From the NCBI GenBank assembly GCA_964344255.1, contig CAYFMQ010000001.1:372001-436000 (forward strand): 64,000 nt of DNA, in the 5' to 3' direction. The stretch is from JAJFIE01 sp964344255. GTDB taxonomy: Bacteria; Pseudomonadota; Alphaproteobacteria; Rhodospirillales; Casp-alpha2. The first letter of the stretch is position 1; each line of letters begins with the position of its first letter. Both the position numbers and the translations under genes were made by a program. Shown here in pieces: positions 34,485-43,247 of this stretch. The notes beneath the pieces are model-generated. The model saw nothing but the letters and a program-made list of their open reading frames with translations. It did not search any database and was not told the DNA's origin.

Positions 34485-36209
34485 ATGGCACCAGACGACA
34501 CAAAGTATCCGGCATCCCCGGAACCGGATGTGAAGAAGCAGGCCCCTGAAAAAACGCCTGATGCTAATCATGCCGATTCCAGGCGCAAACCGCCCCGGTG
34601 CAGCACCGCTGGCAGGTTTTCTCCCATCACCCGGAAAATCCTGGCAATCAACATCCTGGCGCTGGGAATTCTTGTGGCCGGACTGCTTTATCTGGGCGAT
34701 TACCGCGATCAGCTTATTCAGGCGGAGCTGGAAAACCTGCGCACCCAGTCTGAAATGTTCGCGGCCGCCCTGGGCGAAGGCGCCGTCGGCGGCGACACGC
34801 CCTTCGGGCAGGAACTGGTCCGCGATACGGCCAACCGGATCGTGCTGCGCATGGTGGAAAGCACGGATTTGCGCGCACGCCTGTTCCGCCTGGACGGCAC
34901 GCTGGTCGCGGACAGCCGAAAATTGCTGAAAGCAGGGCGCGAGGTCGAAATAGAAGTCCTGCCGCCGCCGGAAGACCACAGCGAAATCATGCGTGAGATT
35001 TTTGATATCTATGACCGTCTCGTGCGTTGGCTGCCCGGCCAGCGTCCGCCGCCCATGTATGTGGAGCGCCCGCGCCAGCATGCCCGCCATTATCCTGAAG
35101 TCATAGAAGCCTTTGAAGGGGATACCGTCTATGCTGTCCGTTCCCTTGACCAGGACCACCTGATTCTTTCCGTTGCCGTTCCGATCCAGCGTTACAAGCA
35201 AGTCGTCGGCGCATTGCTGATTTCGGAAACATCCCACACCATCGACGACACCTTGCTGGATGTGCGGCTTGAAATCCTGAAGATTTTTCTCGTTTCCCTC
35301 TCCATCACGATCCTGCTTTCCATCTACCTGGCCGGCACAATCGCCAGGCCTATCCGGCGGCTCGCCATGGCGGCGGACCGGGTGGGCCGGTCCCTCAACC
35401 GCCAGGATGAACTGCCGATCATGAAGAACCGTGATGACGAGATCGGTGACCTCGCCTGTACGCTGCGCGACATGACCGACGCATTATGGGGCCGCATGGA
35501 CGCCATTGAACGCTTTGCCGCCGATGTCAGTCACGAGATCAAGAATCCGCTCACATCCCTGAAAAGCGCCGTTGAAACGGCCGCACGGGTGAAGGACCCG
35601 GATCAGCAGAGAAAACTGCTCGCCATCATTCAGGGAGATGTCGAGCGCCTAGACCGGCTGATCACCGATATTTCAAATGCATCCCGGCTCGATGCGGAAC
35701 TGTCCCGCGCTGAGCTGTCATCCATCGATATCGGCCTGATGCTGGAAACCCTGGCGGATGTCCACCAGTCCACGGCAGCGGACGATTCATCAAAGATCGT
35801 CCTGGAATCCGCGCCGGACGGCCCCTTTATCGTTTCCGGTATCGAGGACAGGCTGGTTCAGGTATTCAGGAACCTCATGGGCAACGCCGTCAGCTTCACC
35901 CCGCCAGAGGGAGCGATCTCCATCGCCATCCGCCGTGAAACGCCGGACAAGCGCACGAATAATGTCGTCGTCACGGTCAATGACGAAGGTCCGGGCATTC
36001 CGCCAGGCAAGGAGCAGGCGATTTTCGACAGGTTTTATTCCGAACGTCCCGAAGGCGAAAAGTTCGGCACCCACTCCGGACTGGGGTTGAGCATCTCGCA
36101 ACAGATCATCGAAGCCCATAACGGTTCCATTATCGCCGATAACAGGTATGGTCCGGGCGGCGCCATCATCGGCGCGCGCTTCATCGTCACCTTGCCGTCA
36201 GGCACATGA
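34485..36209 (+). CDS. chvG: Sensor histidine kinase ChvG
   Basis: This is a 574-residue two-transmembrane sensor. A ~50-residue Pro/Lys-rich cytoplasmic N-tail precedes TM1 (ILAINILALGILVAGLLYLG). A ~220-residue periplasmic sensor domain follows, then TM2 (~residue 270), a HAMP linker and the HisKA box DVSHEIKNPLTSLKSAVETA with the phospho-accepting His. The ATPase domain has the N box GNAVSFTPPEG, the G1 motif NDEGPGIPPG and the G2 motif GLGLSISQQII. ChvG phosphorylates ChvI. ATG 34485 follows AAGG. The stop overlaps hprK by 4 bp. Confidence 0.93.
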   Translation: MAPDDTKYPASPEPDVKKQAPEKTPDANHADSRRKPPRCSTAGRFSPITRKILAINILALGILVAGLLYLGDYRDQLIQAELENLRTQSEMFAAALGEGAVGGDTPFGQELVRDTANRIVLRMVESTDLRARLFRLDGTLVADSRKLLKAGREVEIEVLPPPEDHSEIMREIFDIYDRLVRWLPGQRPPPMYVERPRQHARHYPEVIEAFEGDTVYAVRSLDQDHLILSVAVPIQRYKQVVGALLISETSHTIDDTLLDVRLEILKIFLVSLSITILLSIYLAGTIARPIRRLAMAADRVGRSLNRQDELPIMKNRDDEIGDLACTLRDMTDALWGRMDAIERFAADVSHEIKNPLTSLKSAVETAARVKDPDQQRKLLAIIQGDVERLDRLITDISNASRLDAELSRAELSSIDIGLMLETLADVHQSTAADDSSKIVLESAPDGPFIVSGIEDRLVQVFRNLMGNAVSFTPPEGAISIAIRRETPDKRTNNVVVTVNDEGPGIPPGKEQAIFDRFYSERPEGEKFGTHSGLGLSISQQIIEAHNGSIIADNRYGPGGAIIGARFIVTLPSGT

Positions 36210-36655
36210 TTTCGGGAATCGCTCACGTGCAAATCCACGCCACTGTCATCAGCATAGATGGAAACGCCGTTGTCCTGCGCGGCGCTCCGGGTAGCGGCAA
36301 ATCCGACCTGGCCCTGCGCCTCATTGGGGACGGCGCGCGGCTGGTGGCGGATGACCGGTGCGACCTATCGGTTGATGGCATCGTAACCGCCTCGCCGCCT
36401 GAAGAGATCGCCGGTATGCTCGAAGTCCGGGGCCTCGGCATCTATAAACTTGATTACCAGAAAGACGCCGTTGTCGGACTGGTCGTCGATCTGGTGGAAA
36501 GCAGCAAGCTTGATCGCCTGCCGGAAGCCGCCGTATGCTCTGACTGGGGAACGGATATACCCTGCATCAAACTGGCCCCCTTTGAAGCTTCAGCGCCGGA
36601 CAAGGTTCGTCTCGCCTTACGCCATGCTCTGGGAGAACTGGACTCCGTTTCATGA
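36206..36655 (+). CDS. hprK: HPr kinase/phosphorylase, short alphaproteobacterial form
   Basis: HprK phosphorylates a Ser of HPr and thereby tunes the phosphorelay. At 149 residues this is only the catalytic domain; the ~130-residue N-terminal domain of Gram-positive HprK is missing, as usual in alphaproteobacteria. The Walker A GAPGSGKSDLALRLI and the VADDRCDL segment after it are clear. It overlaps chvG upstream and rapZ downstream by 4 bp each, so the group is translated as a coupled unit. Confidence 0.92.
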   Translation: MISGIAHVQIHATVISIDGNAVVLRGAPGSGKSDLALRLIGDGARLVADDRCDLSVDGIVTASPPEEIAGMLEVRGLGIYKLDYQKDAVVGLVVDLVESSKLDRLPEAAVCSDWGTDIPCIKLAPFEASAPDKVRLALRHALGELDSVS

Positions 36656-37530
36656 CAGTCGCTAGCTCCTCCAGGCCCCGATCCGTCATCTTCCTTACCG
36701 GGATGTCCGGCGCCGGCAAATCAACGGCCCTGAACGTGCTCGAAGATTACGGATTTGAAGTCGTCGACAACCTGCCGATATCGCTGCTGGGCAATCTGGT
36801 CCTTTCCGGCGGTGATAGCGGATCGGTCGCCATCGGTGTCGATGTAAGAACCCGGGATTTCGATGCATCGCGCATTCTGGGTGAGATTGAACGGCTTGGC
36901 GGGGATCCGGACCTGGACGTTACCCTGCTGTTCCTTGAGTGTGGAGACGCGGAACTGGAAAACCGCTTCAAGACAACCCGTCGGCGACACCCGCTGGCCC
37001 ATGACAGGCCGCTCATGGACGGTATCGAGCAGGAACGCGATCTGGTTCGCCCCCTAAAACGGGCGGCCAACATGGTACTCGACAGCACGGGCAAAAGCCT
37101 GCCCGAGTTTCGCCAGATAATGGATGCCCAGTTCGCTGACGCCAATGACGTAGGCCTTGCGATCTTCGTGACATCCTTTTCCTATGCCCACGGCGTGCCC
37201 AGAGAGGCTGACCTGGTCTTCGATGTCAGGTTCCTGAAAAATCCGCATTACGAAGAAGACCTGAAAACCCTGACCGGCAAGGATGCCGCCGTCGGATCGT
37301 TTATCGAAACCGACCCTGATTTTTCGGGCTTTCTTGGCAATCTCAAATCCCTGATCGAGCCCCTGTTGCCGCGGTACGAGGAGGAAGGAAAGAGTTACCT
37401 GACAATCGCCATGGGGTGTACGGGCGGACGGCATCGCTCGGTTTTTATGACGGAAGAACTTGCGCAATGGCTGGCTGATCAGGGAAAAACAGTGCATATT
37501 GTGCACAGGGAGCTGGAAAGAAACCGCTAG
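36652..37530 (+). CDS. rapZ: RNase adapter protein RapZ (YvcJ-family nucleotide-binding protein)
   Basis: This 292-residue protein has an N-terminal P-loop (FLTGMSGAGKSTALNVLED). It also carries the family motifs DVRTRDF, FLECGDAELENRF and RRRHPLAHDRPLMDGIEQER. The C-terminal GCTGGRHRSVFMTEELAQWL matches the RapZ phosphate-binding domain. In E. coli RapZ guides RNase E to the GlmZ small RNA; in alphaproteobacteria the same gene lies in the hprK-PTS operon and its target RNA is less clear. It is followed 63 bp later by the EIIA gene. Confidence 0.93.
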   Translation: MTVASSSRPRSVIFLTGMSGAGKSTALNVLEDYGFEVVDNLPISLLGNLVLSGGDSGSVAIGVDVRTRDFDASRILGEIERLGGDPDLDVTLLFLECGDAELENRFKTTRRRHPLAHDRPLMDGIEQERDLVRPLKRAANMVLDSTGKSLPEFRQIMDAQFADANDVGLAIFVTSFSYAHGVPREADLVFDVRFLKNPHYEEDLKTLTGKDAAVGSFIETDPDFSGFLGNLKSLIEPLLPRYEEEGKSYLTIAMGCTGGRHRSVFMTEELAQWLADQGKTVHIVHRELERNR

Positions 37531-37593
37531 CCCTTGTTACAAGCAGAACGTAACAACCAGAAGAAAATATCCTGATAGAGGGATGGGAAAAAC

Positions 37594-38001
37594 ATGATCG
37601 GATTGGTCCTGGTTACGCATGGCCGGTTGGCGACGGAGATGATAGGCGCCCTTGAGCACGTCGTCGGGCCACAGGAAAACATCAACGCCGTCTGTATCGG
37701 CCCGGATGACGACATGGAACGCCGACGCGCCGACATTCTCGATAGCATAGAGCGCGCCGACGCCGGAAACGGCGTCATTCTTCTCACCGACATGTTTGGC
37801 GGCACGCCGTCCAATCTGGCTATTTCGGTGATGGAAAAGGCCAACGTGGAAGTCATCGCCGGCGTCAACCTCCCCATGTTGATCAAGCTGGCGAGCGTAC
37901 GTCAGACCGAGTCGCTACAGAATGCCGCCGACCAGGCGCAGGATGCCGGACGCAAGTATATCAACATCGCTTCGCACCTTCTGAAAGAAGGCGGTACGTG
38001 A
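37594..38001 (+). CDS. PTS EIIA component, mannose/fructose family
   Basis: This 135-residue cytoplasmic phosphocarrier has the phosphorylated His in the N-terminal LVLVTHGRLATEM motif. The Man-family segment ILLTDMFGGTPSNLAIS is near residue 67. No EIIB, EIIC or EIID gene is present, so it probably serves regulation rather than sugar uptake, as proposed for the similar alphaproteobacterial systems. Its stop overlaps the HPr GTG start by 4 bp. Confidence 0.92.
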   Translation: MIGLVLVTHGRLATEMIGALEHVVGPQENINAVCIGPDDDMERRRADILDSIERADAGNGVILLTDMFGGTPSNLAISVMEKANVEVIAGVNLPMLIKLASVRQTESLQNAADQAQDAGRKYINIASHLLKEGGT

Positions 38002-38297
38002 GCGGCGATCCCGTGATCTCTGATGCGGCGCCCCAATGCGTCGTAACCATCGTCAACAGCCGGGGGCTCCATGCCCGCGCCGCAGCCAAGTTCGTCCAGA
38101 CGGCGACCGAGTATGAAGCCGAAATCGGCGTTTCCCGGAACGACCAGACCGTTTCCGGCCGTTCCATCATGGGATTGATGATGCTGGCCGCTTCGCCCGG
38201 CACGGAGATTCGTATCGCAGCGGAAGGCGATGACGCCGACACGGCGCTGGAGGCGCTCAAGCACCTTGTTGAATCGGGATTTGGCGAGGACGACTGA
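37998..38297 (+). CDS. ptsH: Phosphocarrier protein HPr
   Basis: HPr, 99 residues, relays phosphate from EI to EIIA. The active-site His lies in NSRGLHARAAAKFVQTA (near residue 26, because of a ~10-residue N-terminal extension). The regulatory Ser for HprK lies in VSGRSIMGLMMLAA. It starts with GTG overlapping the EIIA stop. The EI gene begins 4 bp after its stop. Confidence 0.94.
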   Translation: MSGDPVISDAAPQCVVTIVNSRGLHARAAAKFVQTATEYEAEIGVSRNDQTVSGRSIMGLMMLAASPGTEIRIAAEGDDADTALEALKHLVESGFGEDD

Positions 38298-38301
38298 AGC
38301 C

Positions 38302-40065
38302 ATGGTGAAAAAAGCCGCGAAATCTGGGAAAGAGCAGATATTCAGGGGCCTTGGCGTTTCCCCCGGCATCGCCATCGGCCCGGCCTATGTACGTGAACAC
38401 GGCGCACTGGATGTATCGGACCATGTGATTTCCGCAGACGAGATCGGCTCGGAATGCGTGCGCCTGGAAAGGGCCGTGGAGCGCGCCCGCCGCCAGATGG
38501 GCCGGCTTCGCACCAAAGCCAAAAACATGCCCGCCACGGCGGCCGACGAGCTGAGCTTCCTGGTCGATGCCTATGAGCAAATGTTGAAGGATTCCCGCCT
38601 GATCAGGGGCGCCGAACGTCGCATCAGCGAACAGCACATGAACGCGGAAGCCGCCGTGCAGGCGGAAATCAACGACATCACCGTCGCCTTCGCCGCCATG
38701 GACGACGCCTATATCTCGTCACGTATCGACGATATCCGCGAGGTAGGCCGCCGGCTGATCCTCAACCTGACCCAAACACCGGTGAAACCCTTCGCCGCCG
38801 TGCCGCCGGGCAGTATCGTCATCGCCGACGAACTGACTCCTGCCGATACGGCGCAACTTAATCCGGAACGGGTCGCGGGCGCCGCTGCCGAACTGGGCGG
38901 GGCGGAAGGTCATTCCGCCATCATGGCCCGCGCACTTGGTATTCCCGCCGTGCTGGGTGCGCCCGATCTGCTGAAGTCTGTTCGGCACGGCGATATGGTG
39001 TTGATCGACGGCATCATGGGACGTGTCGTCGCCAACCCGGCGAAATCGACCCTTGATGCCGCCCAACGCCAGCGCAAGGAATACAAGCGCCAGGCCGAGA
39101 GACTGGCCCGCATGCGCGACCTGCCCGCCGTCACCCGTGACGATGTGGACATGGTTCTGCAGGCCAATGTGGAACTGCCCATCGAGATGGGCATGGTCCG
39201 CGAAGCCGGCGCGGCAGGGGTCGGCCTGCTACGCACCGAATTCATGTTCATGAACCGCGATGACGTTCCGTCGGAAGACGAACAGGTCGAGCAGTTCCGC
39301 GAGGTCATTGCCGCCGCCAATGGGCCCGTCACCATCCGCACCCTTGATGTCGGTGGCGAGAAACCCGCCAAGTCCCTGATGGGTGGTATGGACGAGAAGG
39401 CGACGTCCGCGCTGGGCCTAAGAGGCATTCGCCTTTCACTGACCCACACGGCGGTGCTGGAAACCCAGTTTCGCGCCATTCTGCGCGCCGCCAGGGATGG
39501 CGAAGTGCGCATTCTGTTGCCTATGGTCTCATCCGTCAGTGAGATGCGCCAGGCGCGGGCGTTACTGAAAAAAGCCATGACCACCCTGAAGCGGCGCAAG
39601 GAAAAACTGCCCGATCCGGTCCCACCCATCGGTTGCATGATCGAGGTTCCCGGCGCCGCGCTCGCCGCCGATGCGCTGGCCCAGGTATCCGACTTTTTCG
39701 CCATCGGCTCCAACGACCTCACCATGTACACGCTGGCCGTGGACCGCGGCAACGAATACGTGGCGGACCTGTTCGACCCCCTGCATCCGGCGGTATTGCG
39801 CCTGATCCAGTTTTCGGCGGAAGCGGCGCACCGCAGCCGCATTCCGTGCAGCATCTGCGGCGAGATGGCGGGCGACCCCCGCTATGCGCCCTTGCTGCTG
39901 GGACTGGGATTCCGCGAGCTTTCCATGTCGGCGGCCAATATCCCCCGCGTCAAGCAGCGTATCCGCAGCATCGACATGACCGCCGCCACCCGCCGAGCAG
40001 GACAGATCATGGACCAGGTCGATCCGGGCCGCATCGCCATTCTGCTGGACGATTTCAACGGTTAG
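38302..40065 (+). CDS. ptsI: Phosphoenolpyruvate-protein phosphotransferase (enzyme I)
   Basis: Enzyme I takes phosphate from PEP and passes it to HPr. The 587-residue chain contains the phospho-His swivel motif GGAEGHSAIMARALGIPAV (~residue 200). The PEP-binding barrel motifs GLLRTEFMFM, IRTLDVGGEKPAKSL and FFAIGSNDLTMYTLAVDR are present, as is the C-terminal catalytic Cys in SICGEMAGD. There is no N-terminal GAF domain, so this is ordinary EI and not the nitrogen-type PtsP. ATG 38302 is used, with GGCGAGGA upstream inside the end of the HPr gene. Confidence 0.95.
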   Translation: MVKKAAKSGKEQIFRGLGVSPGIAIGPAYVREHGALDVSDHVISADEIGSECVRLERAVERARRQMGRLRTKAKNMPATAADELSFLVDAYEQMLKDSRLIRGAERRISEQHMNAEAAVQAEINDITVAFAAMDDAYISSRIDDIREVGRRLILNLTQTPVKPFAAVPPGSIVIADELTPADTAQLNPERVAGAAAELGGAEGHSAIMARALGIPAVLGAPDLLKSVRHGDMVLIDGIMGRVVANPAKSTLDAAQRQRKEYKRQAERLARMRDLPAVTRDDVDMVLQANVELPIEMGMVREAGAAGVGLLRTEFMFMNRDDVPSEDEQVEQFREVIAAANGPVTIRTLDVGGEKPAKSLMGGMDEKATSALGLRGIRLSLTHTAVLETQFRAILRAARDGEVRILLPMVSSVSEMRQARALLKKAMTTLKRRKEKLPDPVPPIGCMIEVPGAALAADALAQVSDFFAIGSNDLTMYTLAVDRGNEYVADLFDPLHPAVLRLIQFSAEAAHRSRIPCSICGEMAGDPRYAPLLLGLGFRELSMSAANIPRVKQRIRSIDMTAATRRAGQIMDQVDPGRIAILLDDFNG

Positions 40066-40076
40066 GGCATCTCGAT

Positions 40077-41540
40077 ATGACAGCGCCAAACCAGCTGATC
40101 ATCATGGCCGACGAATGGACCATCAAGGCGCTGGGCTGTGCCGGGCATGCCGTCGTCAAAACCCCAAACCTGGATAAGTTGGCCGAACGCGGTACTTTTT
40201 TCACCAAGGCCTATACGCCCGATCCCATCTGCGTGCCGGCGCGCGCCGCCTTCCAGACCGGCCGCTATGTCCACCAGATCCGGCGCTGGAGCAATGCCGA
40301 GCCTTATTTCGGCGAACCGGAAAGCTGGGGGCACTGGCTCAGGCAAGCCGGGCACCGGGCTGTTTCTGTCGGCAAATTGCACTTCCGCGCCACTGGGGAC
40401 GATAACGGCTTTTCACCGGAGCTGCTGCCGCTGCATGTCAAGGACGGTAAGGGCTGGGTGCCGGGACTTCTACGGCGAGACCCCCTGCCCTTCGACGCCT
40501 CTGGACTGGCCGCCGGGGTCGGACTTGGCGGATCGGATTATTCCGATTATGACAGGCGGATCTGCGATACAGCGAAGAAATGGCTACATGAGGAAGGCGC
40601 GAAAGACAGTGGTGATCCGTGGTTGCTGTTCGTCTCCTTCGTCAGCCCGCACTATCCCCTGAACGCACCCAATGAATTTTTCGACCTCTACAAGCCTGAT
40701 GATGTAGGCATGCCGTTCTGCTACGCCGGGGAAGATCGTCCCGATCATCCGGCGATCCGGCACCTGACGGCATGGTCCGACTACGACAAGCATTTCCACG
40801 ATGACGCCCATGTCGTCGAAGCCCGTCAGGCCTACTACGGCTTGTGCTCCTACATCGACCATCTGGTGGGTGAACTGCTCGAAACGCTGGAGGAAAACGG
40901 GTTGAGCGAGCGCACCACAATCCTGTTCACCTCGGACCACGGCGAGATGCTTGGCAATCACGGCATCTGGACCAAGATGAACATGTACGAGGATTCCGTC
41001 GGCATCCCCCTGATCATGGCGGGACCCGGAATCCCTGAAGCAAAGCGGGTCTCGACCCATGTTTCCCTGATCGATGTGGCGCCCACGGTTTTGCAGGCCG
41101 CCGGCATCGATGCGCCGGAAGGCGTGGACCTGCCGGGGAGCTCCCTGCTCGACATTGCTTCATCAGCCGACGATCCGGATCGCACGGTGTTCAGCGAATA
41201 CCACGATGGCGGCGCGAAGGAAGGCTTCTTCATGGTGCGCTGGGCGGACAACACGGGCGACTGGAAGTATGTCCATTATGAAGGTTACGACCTGCCGCAG
41301 TTGTTCGACCTGGCCACGGACCCTGAGGAGCGGACAAACCTGGCAGAAAGTTCAGATTACCAGAACCATCGCGCCGAAGGCGTACGTCGCTTGAACAATA
41401 TTATCGATCCGGCGGCGATCAACGCGCTGGCTTTCGCCGACCAGGCCGAGCTGATCGAGAGCTACGGCGGCATCGAAGGCATCCGCAACAACCCGGCGCT
41501 GCATTACGATCACACGCCGATTTCGGAAGAGACGTTTTAG
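40077..41540 (+). CDS. Type I sulfatase / alkaline-phosphatase-superfamily hydrolase
   Basis: This 487-residue enzyme has the sulfatase core: N-terminal metal-binding ADEW, the formylglycine motif CVPARAAFQTGRY (C-x-P-x-R, near residue 48), LFTSDHGEMLGNHGIW, and a sulfatase-like C-terminus (YPLPQLFDL-type block here reading YDLPQLFDLATDPEERTNL). The Cys needs conversion to formylglycine by a separate enzyme not in this window. There is no signal peptide, so it acts in the cytoplasm, as choline-sulfatase and phosphonate monoester hydrolase relatives do. It starts 11 bp after ptsI and probably shares its transcript. Confidence 0.85.
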   Translation: MTAPNQLIIMADEWTIKALGCAGHAVVKTPNLDKLAERGTFFTKAYTPDPICVPARAAFQTGRYVHQIRRWSNAEPYFGEPESWGHWLRQAGHRAVSVGKLHFRATGDDNGFSPELLPLHVKDGKGWVPGLLRRDPLPFDASGLAAGVGLGGSDYSDYDRRICDTAKKWLHEEGAKDSGDPWLLFVSFVSPHYPLNAPNEFFDLYKPDDVGMPFCYAGEDRPDHPAIRHLTAWSDYDKHFHDDAHVVEARQAYYGLCSYIDHLVGELLETLEENGLSERTTILFTSDHGEMLGNHGIWTKMNMYEDSVGIPLIMAGPGIPEAKRVSTHVSLIDVAPTVLQAAGIDAPEGVDLPGSSLLDIASSADDPDRTVFSEYHDGGAKEGFFMVRWADNTGDWKYVHYEGYDLPQLFDLATDPEERTNLAESSDYQNHRAEGVRRLNNIIDPAAINALAFADQAELIESYGGIEGIRNNPALHYDHTPISEETF

Positions 41541-41605
41541 GCACGGCCATATTATTCCAGAGACAATTCCGGGCGTTTACGTTTGCCCCGGTTCATGATA
41601 GGAAG

Positions 41606-41650
41606 CGCGCACCAATTGCCTTTTATAGTGGCGCGAAGCGCCCCTTTTTT
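41606..41650 (+). promoter_or_regulatory. Possible terminator/antiterminator pair in the ahcY leader
   Basis: GGCGC (41630-41634) and GCGCC (41638-41642) form a short stem with a GAA loop, followed by CC and six Ts, which is an intrinsic-terminator layout. Only 20 bp separate it from the ahcY start. An upstream segment CGCGCAC (41606-41612) can pair with GTGGCGCG (41628-41635), with one bulged base, and would prevent the terminator stem. It may instead simply end the sulfatase transcript. No known SAH or SAM riboswitch consensus was recognised. Confidence 0.4.
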
Positions 41651-41670
41651 CTGTCTGGAGAGAATAATCG

Positions 41671-43077
41671 ATGAGCACGAACGAAGATTATATCGTCGCC
41701 GATATTTCGCTAGCCGATTTCGGCAACAAGGAAATCGAGCTGGCCGAAGCCGAAATGCCGGGCCTGATGGCCACGCGCGAGGAATACGGACCCTCGCAGC
41801 CGCTCAAAGGCGCGCGCATTGCCGGCTCACTGCACATGACCATCCAGACCGCCGTGCTGATCCAGACTCTGGAAGCGCTGGGCGCGGAAGTACGCTGGGC
41901 CTCGTGCAACATCTACTCGACCCAGGACCACGCCGCCGCCGCTATCGCCGCCGCCGGCACCCCCGTTTTCGCCACCAAGGGCGAAACGCTGGAGGAATAC
42001 TGGGACTACGCGCACCGCATCTTCGAATGGCACGACGGCGGCACACCCAACATGATCCTGGACGACGGCGGCGACGCCACCATGCTGATCCACCTGGGCG
42101 CCAAGGCGGAAAAGGATATCTCCGTGCTCGACAACCCGGGCAGCGAGGAAGCGGAAGTCATGTTCGCCTCCATCAAGGAGCGCCTGAAAACCGACGACAC
42201 CTTCTATTCCCGAAACCTGGCAGCCATCAAGGGCGTAACGGAAGAGACCACCACCGGTGTGCATCGTCTCTATGAAATGGAGCGGGACAACGATCTGCCG
42301 TTCCCGGCCATCAACGTGAACGACAGCGTGACCAAGTCCAAGTTCGACAACAAGTACGGCTGCCGCGAAAGCCTGGTGGACGCGATCCGCCGCGCCACCG
42401 ATGTCATGTTGGCCGGCAAGGTCGGCGTGGTCTGCGGCTTTGGCGATGTGGGCAAGGGCTCGGCTGAGTCCCTGCGCAATGCCGGCTGCCGCGTGCTGGT
42501 TACCGAGGTCGATCCCATCTGTGCGCTGCAGGCCTGCATGGAAGGCTTCGAGGTCGTCACCATGGAAGAGGCTGCGCCCCGCGGCGATATCTTTGTCACT
42601 TCCACGGGCAATATCGATGTTATCACCGTCGATCACATGCGTAACATGAAGGACCGCGCCATCGTTTCCAACATCGGCCACTTCGATTCGGAAATCCAGG
42701 TCGCGGGCCTGAAGAACTACAAGTGGACCAACATCAAGCCGCAGGTGGACGAGATCGAGTTCTCCGACGGCAAGCGCATCATTCTGCTCGCCGAAGGCCG
42801 CCTGGTGAACCTGGGTTGCGCCACCGGCCACCCCAGCTTCGTGATGAGCGCATCCTTCACCAACCAGACCCTGGCCCAGATCGAGCTGTTCGCCAACAAC
42901 GACGACGGCAAATATGAAAACAGCGTCTACGTTCTGCCCAAGCATCTGGATGAAAAGGTCGCCATGCTGCACCTGGGCAAGCTGAACGCAGGCTTGTCCA
43001 AGCTGAACCAGGAACAGGCCGACTACATCGGCGTTCCCGTCGAAGGCCCGTTCAAGCCGGAGACGTATCGTTACTGA
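41671..43077 (+). CDS. ahcY: Adenosylhomocysteinase
   Basis: AhcY hydrolyses S-adenosylhomocysteine to adenosine and homocysteine, which keeps methylation reactions running. The 468-residue protein has the substrate region HMTIQTAVLIQTLEALGAEV and the long-form insertion (KERLKTDDTFYSRNLAAIKG). The NAD-binding motif is GVVCGFGDVGKGSAESLRNAG and the C-terminus is PFKPETYRY. The ribosome site CTGGAGAG lies before ATG 41671. The double-hairpin element copy 2 follows. Confidence 0.97.
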   Translation: MSTNEDYIVADISLADFGNKEIELAEAEMPGLMATREEYGPSQPLKGARIAGSLHMTIQTAVLIQTLEALGAEVRWASCNIYSTQDHAAAAIAAAGTPVFATKGETLEEYWDYAHRIFEWHDGGTPNMILDDGGDATMLIHLGAKAEKDISVLDNPGSEEAEVMFASIKERLKTDDTFYSRNLAAIKGVTEETTTGVHRLYEMERDNDLPFPAINVNDSVTKSKFDNKYGCRESLVDAIRRATDVMLAGKVGVVCGFGDVGKGSAESLRNAGCRVLVTEVDPICALQACMEGFEVVTMEEAAPRGDIFVTSTGNIDVITVDHMRNMKDRAIVSNIGHFDSEIQVAGLKNYKWTNIKPQVDEIEFSDGKRIILLAEGRLVNLGCATGHPSFVMSASFTNQTLAQIELFANNDDGKYENSVYVLPKHLDEKVAMLHLGKLNAGLSKLNQEQADYIGVPVEGPFKPETYRY

Positions 43078-43114
43078 TACGTATCAGCATCACATTATTA
43101 AGATGAGGGCGGCA

Positions 43115-43234
43115 CGATCAGATCATGATTGATAGATCAATCATGATCTGATCGAAAAATGCTCTTCAGAGCAGTGTAACCGGGTTAATCCTTCTTTCAT
43201 GTTGATGATTGTGGATTAACCCGGAGCTGCTCTG
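43115..43234. repeat. Tandem double-hairpin intergenic element, copy 2
   Basis: Hairpin 1 is a perfect 19-bp inverted repeat (43115-43133 with 43136-43154), again with GATC-rich outer ends. After 12 bp comes hairpin 2, whose outer arms are CAGAGCAG (43167-43174) and CTGCTCTG (43227-43234) with an inner perfect stem CGGGTTAATCC (43181-43191) / GGATTAACCCG (43213-43223). The order, spacing and outer sequences match copy 1 at 15277-15410 although the inner stems differ. It lies between the convergent stops of ahcY and the MFS gene. Confidence 0.8.
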
Positions 43235-43247
43235 GGATCGCCCTTTT

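Noticed and set aside
41541..41670. SAH riboswitch upstream of ahcY
   Set aside because: The conserved core of the known SAH riboswitch is not recognisable; only a generic terminator-like stem is present.
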